A stretch of 64,000 nt of DNA from Zeugodacus cucurbitae. Taxonomy: Eukaryota; Arthropoda; Insecta; Diptera; Tephritidae. The notes under the pieces were generated by a model. The model did not search any database, had not been told where the DNA came from, and saw only the letters and a program-made list of their open reading frames with translations. Below are positions 11,273-20,346 of the stretch, in pieces. The translations under genes were made by a program, and so were the position numbers. The stretch lies in contig NC_071669.1 of assembly GCF_028554725.1 (NCBI RefSeq), positions 54,429,001 through 54,493,000 on the forward strand, read 5' to 3'. Each line of letters begins with the position of its first letter. Positions within the stretch are counted from its first letter, which is position 1.

Positions 11273-12750
11273 CTTATTCGTTTCACCGGCTAAGTTTTCA
11301 TCACCATGTACTAGAGGGGTGTTAGATAAGTTGCTTTCATTGGGTAAGGAGAGAGGTGGTTAGTCTGATGCTGAGCCTCATTGAACGCAAGACTTATCGG
11401 GAACCGTAATTGAACTGAATAAAAATGTTTTCAGAATCAATATTACAAATCTTTAGGGTGGAGCTATATAGGTGGTAGACTATCTGCCTTATCAAACTCG
11501 TCTTAAAAAATATTTAGGTTTATTAAAGTTGAAGTAACATCGAATAACAGCCAGTTAAAAAATGTTATCTAAAAAATATAGAAATTGAAGAAGCATTTTT
11601 ATAAAAATTTAGTCCAAGAAACCCCTAATTCCAGAGCATTTAGTTAATTAATATTGAGAATACGTCTTTGGAATCTACAGAGTTGAATTAATAAAAAAAT
11701 CTGTAAAAAGATAAGCTATTCAAGCCATAAATCTTAATATGCTGGTCACAATATTAAAGAGTGAAAGTTTAGCATTTTATTACATTATTTTAAGGATACT
11801 CCGCTACGTATATACATAGTAGTACATTGAACGTTAATTTTGTCTCCTTCCATTTTTCTGATTTCCACAAAACATGCATAGAATTTCTGAATACTTATTA
11901 TATTAGTAAGTCATATGGTTTCAAGCAATGACCATTACCAGCTATAAATGCTGTAAACACAAAAATGTTTTAGGACATGAAAGAATTCCTTTTTATGAGC
12001 TCATAAGGAAATACTAATCACTAATAAGGAAATACTCGAATATCGTCAAAACACATACATATTCACACTTATGGTGGTTTAAAAGAAATTTGTGTATAAA
12101 ATGAGTAATATGCAAGATATTAATGCAATAATACAAAGAAAAAGAAATTCAAAATCATTTCCTGTATTGAATTTGTTATTGGTCATGTTTCCAGACTCAC
12201 TCCATTTATATAAAATAGAATTCAACACATTTATGCTAGTTAGACCAGAACAACTGGTAGAAGACAAAATGCTGCAGTGATTTTCGTAATAATTTATATT
12301 ATCATAATCGTCATTCCACATTTACAAATCGTTTAAATTTGTATATTCGTGTGTATGACACAATACACCAAGTGAAAATTACTTAATTCCCCTTGTGGTG
12401 AGTTTGTTGAGCATAATGACCATTACCCCTAAATGCGTTTTAACGAAACTATTTTGGTATAAGTCAACTGGTATTCAGAATGGTCTAAACTCAAAAATTT
12501 TATTAGTTTTACAAAGATTAACTAATTTCTTTACAATTCCGAATGTAAATTATATGAAAACCACGCTAAATTTAGAAACTTCGTTGCTTATATTATACAT
12601 AGAAAACCACATAAATAATTGATTGGAAAGTATTAACACCAACTAACACACAAACTTCACTGCAAGTAAGTAAAACTAACAAACTTATTTTACTATTTCA
12701 AAAACACACACTCGTTTCACATATCTTAAGAACAAAATAAATGTTTAACT
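11273..12750. other. No gene seen
   Basis: AT-rich intergenic DNA upstream of the host gene cluster. Several small frames on both strands (for example at 12.1-12.6 kb) have no recognisable domain. Confidence 0.5.
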
Positions 12751-12752
12751 AC

Positions 12753-12758
12753 TTTATT
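12753..12758 (-). terminator. Polyadenylation signal of mRpL21
   Basis: AATAAA on the minus strand, about 40 bases beyond the mRpL21 stop codon. The distance is short but normal for a compact fly gene. Confidence 0.6.
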
Positions 12759-12795
12759 GGCATACACTTTATGTACAACAGTTAAAAAAATGCAA

Positions 12796-13465
12796 CTAAA
12801 ACATACGCGGCTCACTGATTACTTGCGTTGGACCACCGACTTTTTGCTCAACTTCAATTGAATTTATGCGAATCATAGTGTTCGGTGAACGTTGGAAATT
12901 GATACGCATGAATTGCTTCCTACGCTTCTTCTTGAAATGTGTTTTCGTATGCGTTAAGGTCTTCTCAATAATTGTCGCCTTCACATTCACCAAACCGGAT
13001 GGTAGCAGTGGACGACCGATTAAGGTGAAATCCTTTGCACCGGCCAGCAGCACTTTTTCCAAACGTATCTCATCGCCTATGGTTGGTGGCCAATAGCCCT
13101 CCACAAGAATGATATCGCCAGCTGTTATTTTAAATTGTTTGCCACACAAGTGCACAATGGCAAATAAACGTCCCTCCTGGCGTTCGGCAATTTGTTTATC
13201 TACTTTATCGAAAACATCTTGACATTCTTTTTGTTCGAGTTCAGAAATCTTTTCACTTTTATTTGCTGCAACTGCGGCATCCACCAATGTTGGTTTTTGT
13301 TGTTGCAGCAGGCGAGGTGCTATGCTGAGCGCACGAAATGTGTCTGCAATGGAAAGATTAGTTAAATTTGGTAGATGCATACGATTTTCTTTACTTACGT
13401 GTTAAATTATTTATGAGGCTTGGTTGGCGTGCCGCCGAAAACAATCCTCTAGCCAAAAACGCCAT
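12796..13465 (-). CDS. mRpL21: Mitochondrial ribosomal protein L21 (bL21m)
   Basis: This encodes a component of the large subunit of the mitochondrial ribosome, needed for translation of mtDNA-encoded proteins. It has two exons: 13465-13399 (67 bases, ATG in an AAAATAATGG context) and 13343-12796. They are separated by a 55-base intron with GTAAGT and TTGCAG ends; the junction codon is His23. The product is 204 aa. Residues 1-35 are rich in Arg, Ala, Ser and Leu with no acidic residues, as in a mitochondrial presequence (MAFLARGLFSAARQPSL). The L21 fold spans about residues 81-190, with LCGKQFKITAGDIILVEG at about 88-105. A basic segment, KKKRRKQFMRINFQRS, follows near 160-175 and probably binds rRNA. 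The start chosen needs the intron; a Met just inside the intron (13380) would lose the presequence. The hydrolase array lies divergently upstream. Confidence 0.93.
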
Positions 13466-14080
13466 TATTTTCTCGTATTCAATTGGAATTCATGAACTAT
13501 TGCACAAACACTTCTTTCTAACCATAAAATAAATCTGAATTGACAATCAGCTGTTGTGCTGCTTCTTCTTCGCGCATACCGGCTGTGTCGCCAGCGCAAT
13601 GTATCATTCACAATGACGTGGTGAAATTAGATATTGGTGTGGAGTAAATTTTTTTCTTTAGGGTTTTGTTCGATGATGAATAATATTAAGCGATATAGTT
13701 TTGGAAATATATATGTATAAAGCGCATTTATATATCTATGTTAGTCGTTGAAAAGATCGTTTAGATATATGTATGTATATATATATTAAAGCGGCTGCTT
13801 ATGGGTTAAGTAAAGCTTTGAGATTAAACTTCTCTACATTTCTTTGTGTGATTATGAGAGTGCGCTCTCTGATTCTTTGTTTTTGTTTGCACTCTTCTCC
13901 AACTTGATTCTCTTAATTACTTAATATAAAATTTTGTGAAATCAAATAAATTTGATAAGTTTGTTGCGATTATTCAGCTAACCGTATTAGTTCTTCGTTA
14001 ACCACGAACCTCATTGTTTTGTTTTTTTATTGTTAAAAGTTCTATTAATCCTCAATGAACCCCACGATTTAATACAAAGT
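13466..14080. promoter_or_regulatory. Shared intergenic region of mRpL21 and hydrolase 1
   Basis: About 615 bases separate the two divergent start codons, so both promoters must lie here. The right part, from about 13790, is repeated in front of hydrolase 2 (from about 15780), with shared blocks such as TGGGTTAA, ATTAAACTT, CTCTTAA and GTATTAGTT. That makes it the likely hydrolase promoter and 5' leader. I can name no specific factor site. Confidence 0.5.
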
Positions 14081-15715
14081 ATGACTGAGGCAGTAATTGT
14101 AAGTACATTATTAAAACAATTAACAACAAAGAGAATATTAAGTATATATTTATATATTAAGAAAAGGTGTTGAACATGAAATTGAAGTAATGAATGAATG
14201 GCTGGAGAATTAGCCCGTATCCATACCATAGACAGCGCAGTCATACATTTCGGCTGTCCATATGTCGTATTTGTGAGTAGGGTAAAAATTTGAAATACTT
14301 GTAGTCCGAAACTACTCGAGATAATTATATCTGATTCAAGATAAACGTCTATTAAAAAAATCAGTTTGCCGATACGAATAGATTGCCGTACCATTTCTGT
14401 GTAAAATTGGGTAATAAACACGCCCACCTCTCAATAACGGTTGTGTTGTAACGGTTATATAGTACAATGACTGTCTAAAAAATAACAGCATATACTATCC
14501 AGTCAAAAATATGTATTATAAAATCCTTTCTAACTTCCATATACAGAGTATGGATGCTTCCGATTGATATTATACCAGATTTATAGAATAATAATTGATA
14601 TATAAGTATGGTTTAGTGTCAAAATCGGTGATATAGGTCTAACTACATATATATTCAATATAATGATTCTGACAAGAGAAAGAAAGAATATGCTAATACT
14701 GTTATCCATAGCGAAAACTAACCACACTTTTCTACTCTAGTTTACAGAGATACAGATACCAGTGCCATGGGGACACATATCCGGGCTCTGGTATGGCGAT
14801 CAGTCGATACAACCACTCATCGCGCTACACGGTTGGCTAGATAACTCTGGAACATTTGCAAAATTAGCGCCGCTACTCGTCGAAACTGCCGGCAGTGTGC
14901 TCTGTATTGATCTACCCGGACATGGGCACTCCTCACATTTACCGGCTGGAATATTATATCACAATTATGAATTTGTGCGTGTACTATTACGGTTAATGAA
15001 AGCATATAATTGGTCGAAGTTATCGCTACTCGGACATTCTATGGGTGGCGCTGTGGCATTTTACTTCGCAACTTTCTATCCAACCAAAGTGGATGTATTA
15101 ATTAGCATTGATGTTGTTTTACGACGTTACTTCCAACCAGATGTCGCTGTGGATGTGGTACGCCATGTGATGGTCAAGGCGCTTCACGACAATCAACGTC
15201 TCGTCGATGGTTCACCATTCGAAGAACCACCAAGCTATACGTTTGCTGAGTGTGAGCGGCTACTCTACGAGGGCTCTGGACGTTCAATGTATCCGGAAAA
15301 CTGTAAATACATTTTGGCGCGCAATTTAAGCCGATCACGTAAATATCCCGATAAATTTTACTTTTCACGCGACACACGTCTCAAATACTTAATGGACGTA
15401 AATGCCGAAGAGGCGCTCTCCAAAGCCATGGTTATGCGCATTTCGGCTGCTAAACTACCTTATATGGTATTAAGAGGTGGTGCATCAACGAATATTGCGC
15501 CAGACTCGTTGAAGTTAATCGATTTGCTGAGTGCGCAAAATCCGAACTTTGAAACACATCTGATTGCTGATGGCTTACACCATTTCCATTTGGATCAGCC
15601 TGAAGTGGTCGCGAATTTGATTATTCCTTTTTTGAAGCGATATCGTCCACTGCCGAGTGGCTACGCAGTACAGTCGGATGCTCGCCGCGAATTGCTGTCA
15701 ATGGCTAAATTGTGA
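14081..15715 (+). CDS. Alpha/beta-hydrolase, SERHL/kraken type, paralogue 1
   Basis: Serine hydrolase-like protein of 330 aa; the substrate is unknown. Exons are 14081-14098 (codes MTEAVI, followed by GTAAGT) and 14741-15715, with a 642-base intron ending CTCTAG. This acceptor keeps phase 0; the nearby TTTACAG would shift the frame. The exon 1 call is supported by the same structure in both paralogues downstream. Motifs: IPVPWGHISG at the start of the fold; oxyanion-loop HGW at about 36-38; DLPGHGHS at 63-70; nucleophile elbow GHSMGG at 104-109 with Ser106; and GLHHFHLDQP near 285-293 with the catalytic His. The acid residue is not obvious after the strand MVLRGG. The C-terminus AKL fits a type 1 peroxisomal signal. 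No canonical AATAAA lies close downstream; ATTAAA at 15812 is possible. Confidence 0.88.
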
Positions 15716-16032
15716 ACTTGATTGATTTATCTGAATGTTAAATGTTGAATAGATCGTATATATACCATATCTAATTGATCAGCCATTCATGGGTTAATGG
15801 AAAGCTCCGAAATTAAACTTTTATACATTTGTTTATATGCTCTCCTCTCAGTCTCCATATCTTTCTCTTATCCCAAAGCGTTCTCTTAAGTACATATATA
15901 ATACTACTAATTTGATAGCTTTGCTGTGATTATAGCGCAAATTGTATTAGTTGTTCTCTAACAATGAAACTCATTGGAAGTTCTTTTATTCTTCAATGAA
16001 CTATCCATTTTGATATAATAATAATACAGAGC
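15716..16032. promoter_or_regulatory. Hydrolase 1 3' flank and hydrolase 2 upstream region
   Basis: Only about 317 bases separate the stop of paralogue 1 from the ATG of paralogue 2. From about 15780 the sequence resembles the region upstream of paralogue 1, so the promoter of paralogue 2 was copied with the gene. Confidence 0.5.
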
Positions 16033-17656
16033 ATGGTGGAGACAGCAATTGTAAGTATAATATTTAAATACTTAATAACAATGTGAACACCAAATAATAT
16101 ATACTGTAAGTACCTATATTAAAATATATGAAACAAATACTTTGGACTTCATCTGGACTTTCATTTCAAGTAATGAATGAATGGCGGGAGAATGAGAGAC
16201 AAACTATAAAACAGCAGAGTCAAACATTTCACTGGACTCTCGAAATATATTTTAAACTCTCTCTAAAAATGTTGATCAGACGGTTAGTCTGAGAGATAAT
16301 TATATATCGTTCAAGATATGTGTATATTAAAAAGATCAAATTGCCAAGACGAATTGATTTCCATACCAACTTCTTTCTGGCTGAATAATCATGCTCCACT
16401 CTTAATAACGGTTATATTCGAAACTACGAAAAGCGTGTAAACTGTCAAAGAATTATGTCAGATAGGATTTAATGGCAAGGGTTTCTAGCCTTTCCACACA
16501 TCCAATATTTCAAAGCTTTCGGCTGTCTATTTCGAAGGAGAACGGAAATTAACAATTTTACGTTATTCGGTGCCATAATGTAAATCAGTCGCGATTTTTT
16601 TATTGAAGTAGAACTTTTTTATGAGCAAAGATTTCCATGATTTTTTCCATAACGCAAACTAACTTCACTTTTCTACTCCAGTTTACAGAGATACAGATAC
16701 CAGTGCCATGGGGACACATATCCGGCCTCTGGTATGGCGATAAGTCGATACAACCACTGATCGCGTTACATGGTTGGCTGGATAACTGTGGTACATTTGC
16801 GAAATTGGCGCCACTGCTCGTCGAAGCAACTGGCAGCGTGCTCTGTATCGATCTACCCGGACATGGTCACTCCTCACACCTACCTGCTGGAATATTATAT
16901 CAAACCGCTGAATTTGTACGCGTGCTATTACGTCTAATGAAGACATATAAGTGGACCAAGATATCGTTACTAGGACATTCTATGGGTGGCGCTGTGTCAT
17001 TTTACTTCGCAATGCTATATCCAAATAAAGTCGATGTACTAATTAGCATTGATACCACCTTAAGACGTTATATAAAACTCGATAACGCTGTTGATAAGTT
17101 ACGTAATGTGATGCTCAAGGTGCAACGCGATAATCAACGCCTCATTGATGACACACCATATGAAGAACCACCAAGTTATACCTTCGCTGAATGTGAGCGT
17201 CTGCTTTACGAGGGCTCTGGCCGTTCGATGTATCTGGAAAACTGTAAATACATTTTGGCGCGGAACTTAAGTAGATCACGTAAATTTCCCGGTAAATTTT
17301 ACTTTTCACGCGACACGCGGCTCAAGCACATATTAGATATAAATGCCGATGAGCCGCTCTCCAGAGCTATGATTATGCGCATTTGTGAGGCGAAAATGCC
17401 ATTTTTGGTTTTGAAAGGTGGTGCTTCACGGAATATGGGTCCGGAAACGATGAAGTTAATCGATTTGCTGAGTGCGCAAAATCCGAACTTTGAAACACAT
17501 GTAATTGCTGACGGCTTACACCATGTGCATCTGGACCAACCCGTAGTTGTCGCGAATTTGATCATACCGTTTTTGCAGCGATATCGTCCACTGTCGCTCG
17601 TTCAAGCGGTAGAGTCGGATGCTCGCCGTGAATTGCTGTCAAAGGCTAAATTGTGA
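16033..17656 (+). CDS. Alpha/beta-hydrolase, SERHL/kraken type, paralogue 2
   Basis: A 330-aa serine hydrolase-like protein. Exons are 16033-16050 (MVETAI, then GTAAGT) and 16682-17656; the 631-base intron ends CTCCAG. An open frame that starts at 16637 inside the intron is an artefact of read-through. Motifs match paralogue 1: HGW at 36-38, GHSMGG at 104-109 (Ser106), GLHHVHLDQP near 285-293, and C-terminal AKL (peroxisomal type). Differences from paralogue 1 cluster at about residues 133-170 and 220-265, the first of which corresponds to the cap region in this fold. The core strands and the segment EEPPSYTFAECERLLYEGSG are unchanged. It follows paralogue 1 head to tail. The changes outside the motifs are mostly conservative and the frame is intact, so it is probably functional. 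Confidence 0.88.
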
Positions 17657-17758
17657 ACTTGAATTTTCGGCTTTTAGTTTGTAATTAAAGTTTGTAATTG
17701 AGTTAGTAAATTATCTATTAAATAGGCCTAACGATTGTTGTAGCATATACAGTGTTGG

Positions 17759-17764
17759 AATAAA
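17759..17764 (+). terminator. Polyadenylation signal of hydrolase 2
   Basis: AATAAA about 100 bases after the stop codon of paralogue 2. Confidence 0.6.
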
Positions 17765-17824
17765 GTATTCGTCACATTTTGAGTTAGATTATTTACGCGG
17801 GAAATAGTTTTTAATTAAAGCCGA

Positions 17825-18170
17825 ATCTAATATAGTTTGAAAGAGATATTTAAAGGGGAACTGAGATATTATAAAGGTCGATCTGCGACATTTATGCCGG
17901 AAAGCTCCGAGTATAGACTTTAGAAATTGCTATTAAGGCAACTACGGCTTGAGAGTAATATTTTTAGATGGATTAGGGAGTCTAATAGTTTAGTTTTATC
18001 TAATATAGTTTGAAAAAAATATTTAAAGAGGATTTGAGACATTATAACGGTCAATCTACAATAGATATGTCAGAAGACTTCTAGTGTAGACTTTAGGAAA
18101 TGCTATTAAGGGAAGTTCAGTTCGAAAGTAATATTTGTGGATGGCTTGTGGAGTCTAATAATTTAGTGAG
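17825..18170. repeat. Two-copy tandem repeat, about 174-base unit
   Basis: TCTAATATAGTTTGAAA at about 17825 and again at 17999 opens two diverged units. Both contain TATTTAAAG, GAGA(T/C)ATTATAA, TAGACTTTAG and GGAGTCTAATA in the same order. The array lies between paralogues 2 and 3. Confidence 0.75.
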
Positions 18171-18739
18171 CATCAAGAAATTTTATATTAAGCGATCCTT
18201 CACCCGAATCTAGGAACAAGAGATTCTAACCTAAAATATTTAAGAGCCATTAGTGAAAAATTGATTATTGGACTTCGGTTTGGAGTCCCTTTATGGTTCT
18301 CAACGTGTTAATAATACATTTCTGGGGTAGATTTCTTAAAATTACTCAATTATTCCCGATATATCATTGAGATCGGATATTTGCCTTTACTTGTTAACAG
18401 TTAAGAAAGAGCTTAGAAACAATGAGACTAATACTTTTGCGCAACAGTGTAAGCAGCTGCGCATGCTTCCGCTTTACGTAAGCGAGCCAGCAAAATGGGA
18501 TCAAAGGTCATTTATGTTTATAGTTTAATATTTCTTAATTTGTAAGCCAACTTGACCTAAGCGTTAAAGTATGAAGTTTCTACTAAATTGTCTGTTAAAA
18601 AAATAAAATATCCACTTCAAAATTGATGAGAGAATTGTTTACTTTGCTAAAGTGGAGAGTCTTAGACGGTCATACATCACGCAGTGAAAAATACATAGTT
18701 CCAGTAGTAAGTGCCGTTAACCTTAAAGAGTGTTACAAA
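18171..18739. promoter_or_regulatory. Upstream region of hydrolase 3
   Basis: About 570 bases with no gene, preceding the first coding exon of paralogue 3; the promoter should lie here. It does not resemble the upstream regions of paralogues 1 and 2. Confidence 0.4.
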
Positions 18740-19755
18740 ATGACGGAGAGCCAAGTGAGTGCATTTCTTGCAACGTCTTTTGAAAGTGAAAAAATATCGT
18801 TAATACATTTTTTTCCGTAATTTTACAGCCAGTTGAATTGCGCATTCCCGTGCCTTGGGGTTACATAGCCGGCTGTTGGTATGGCGATCAGCTGAGGCGG
18901 CCACTGCTCGCTCTACACGGTTGGCAAGACAACGCCGGCAGTTTCGCACGCTTGGCGCCACTTATCGCAGCGCATCGATCCATTTTAGCTATCGATCTGC
19001 CCGGTCACGGACGTTCGTCGCACTTTCCCGCCGGCATGTCGTACCACTTCAACGATTTTGTACGCATCGTGCATCGTGTTGTACGCCATTATAAGTGGCC
19101 CAAGGTATCCTTTATGGGCCACTCAATGGGCGCCGCTTTGAGTTTTTACTACGCCGCACTCTTTCCGAACTCGGTCGATATGATCATAGCGATTGATGCG
19201 TTGACCACGTTATACTTTCCGCCGCACATACAAATCGATATGATGTCCGTTATGACGGAGAAGGCGTTGAACGAGGAGGATCGACTGCGGGCACCAGCGC
19301 CGGTGCCAATTTTCGATTATGAGAGCTTAACTGATTTACTTTATCGCGGTTCGGAGCAATCGGTCGAGTTGGCGCATTGCAAGTGTCTGCTGGAGCGTAG
19401 TGTTCGACGGGCCGATGGTCACTCGGATATGTATTATTTCTCTCGAGATGGTCGAGTTAAGCTGATGGAAATGTTGTTTACGCAGCCGGAACTGGTGCTG
19501 GCGCTAGCTGAACGCTTGCGTAATATTCATTATCTTGTCATTAAAGCTGAGCTCTCGTATCACATTGAGTTGGAGAGTCTTAAGGATGTCTTTAGTGTTC
19601 TGCGCGCAAATAATCCCACATTTGAATTTCATGTAATGAAAGGTGAGAAGCATCACGTTCACCTCAATAGTCCCGATAAAGTGGCGGCGTGTGTATTGCC
19701 ATATCTACAAATGTATGGTGGAGGCGGCTGTAAGCTCGCTGAGGCTAAACTATAG
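18740..19755 (+). CDS. Alpha/beta-hydrolase, SERHL/kraken type, paralogue 3
   Basis: A 313-aa serine hydrolase-like protein. Exons are 18740-18754 (codes MTESQ, then GTGAGT) and 18829-19755; the 74-base intron ends TTACAG. The start is chosen because exon 1 parallels MTEAVI/MVETAI of the paralogues; an in-frame ATG at 18623 exists but would add 39 unrelated residues. Motifs: IPVPWGYIAG at 11-20, HGW at 35-37, DLPGHGRSSHFPAG, nucleophile elbow GHSMGA with Ser104, and GEKHHVHLNSP with HH at 280-281. The C-terminus AKL again fits a type 1 peroxisomal signal. The protein is clearly more distant than paralogues 1 and 2 are from each other, and third positions are richer in G and C. The acid residue is also unclear here (VIKAELSYHIE). 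Confidence 0.9.
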
Positions 19756-19778
19756 TTATAACGTTTATTTAAAATAAT

Positions 19779-19784
19779 AATAAA
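19779..19784 (+). terminator. Polyadenylation signal of hydrolase 3
   Basis: AATAAA 24 bases after the stop codon of paralogue 3. Confidence 0.55.
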
Positions 19785-20063
19785 AAGTATTGTAATTTCG
19801 TTTTCCATTACGCAACTTTTATAAGTATTGCGTTTAGTCGTAAGAGACTTCGAGAGTTAAAAGGATTTAGATGACTTGAGGTTTTCATAATCCACATTTA
19901 GTTATTTTAGGCTCGATCAGTCAAAGCTAAGAAAACGTCTTGGGTCTTCCAATATACTTATAAAAATAGTTCATGGAACTCAATAATCGGAGATTAATAA
20001 ATTATTTTATTGGAATATTATTCTAACCCAGCTAACTGAGGTTCAACATTAGTGTTGAGCTGT

Positions 20064-20192
20064 TTAGTCGAAGAGACTGAAACCCATATCGTCGCCTTCT
20101 TCCGAATTCGACTCCACCTTTTTGGCTTCTACCTTCTTCTCTGCAACGGCGACTCCAGCAGCAACAAACTTGCTGGGGTCCTTGACCTCCTA
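20064..20192 (-). pseudogene. RpLP0: C-terminal fragment of ribosomal P-stalk protein (P0-like)
   Basis: The minus strand reads 41 codons from EVKDPSKFVAAGVAVAEKK to a final GDDMGFSLFD and TAA. The DDDMGFGLFD-type tail is the hallmark of P0, P1 and P2, where it recruits elongation factors; the KDPSKF segment points to P0. A TAG directly precedes the fragment and no upstream P0 coding sequence follows within the window. The tail also departs from the usual acidic form (EEGDDM, FSLF). Most likely a 5'-truncated retrocopy or captured fragment. The TAG|GAG junction could also be a splice acceptor of a last exon, but I see no partner exon. An AATAAA lies about 50 bases downstream (complement of 20006-20011). 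Confidence 0.65.
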
Positions 20193-20211
20193 GGTGGTAA
20201 CAGCATTCCTA

Positions 20212-20346
20212 TGCAGTTGAACTTCCATAACTCGAAGTTATCTACATCTCGAACTTTTTAAATTGGCAGTAGAAGTCAAATTCCTTACCATAATTCGAAG
20301 CTATTTTTGGAGATTATGGTATTCGAGTTAGGGAGGTTCAACTGCA
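20212..20346. mobile_element. MITE, GAACTTCCCTAACTCGAA family, copy 2 (complete)
   Basis: Ends TGCAGTTGAACTTCC and GGAGGTTCAACTGCA are inverted and flanked by TA on both sides. The body is 135 bases with no coding frame. TA duplication and a CAGT-type end fit a Tc1/mariner/pogo-mobilised MITE. It sits about 20 bases from the start of the P-stalk fragment. Confidence 0.8.

Larger units (their letters stand above)
13790..17656 (+). repeat. Tandem gene duplication, two units of about 1.9 kb
   Basis: Unit 1 runs from about 13790 to 15715 and unit 2 from about 15780 to 17656. Similarity covers upstream DNA, the 18-base first coding exon, the 630-640 base intron and the whole second exon. By eye the proteins are about 80% identical. 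Non-coding parts have many small gaps but keep the same order of blocks. Confidence 0.85.

Noticed and set aside
14011..14427. 138-codon minus-strand open frame overlapping hydrolase exon 1 and intron
   Set aside because: No recognisable domain; it lies over the first exon and intron of paralogue 1 and has no counterpart at the duplicated position.
16637..16681. Upstream extension of hydrolase 2 starting inside the intron
   Set aside because: The segment is not matched in paralogue 1 and runs through a good acceptor site; the micro-exon at 16033 gives the conserved structure.
18623..18739. Upstream in-frame ATG that would extend hydrolase 3 by 39 residues
   Set aside because: The extra residues have no counterpart in the paralogues, whose proteins begin at the MTE-type exon.
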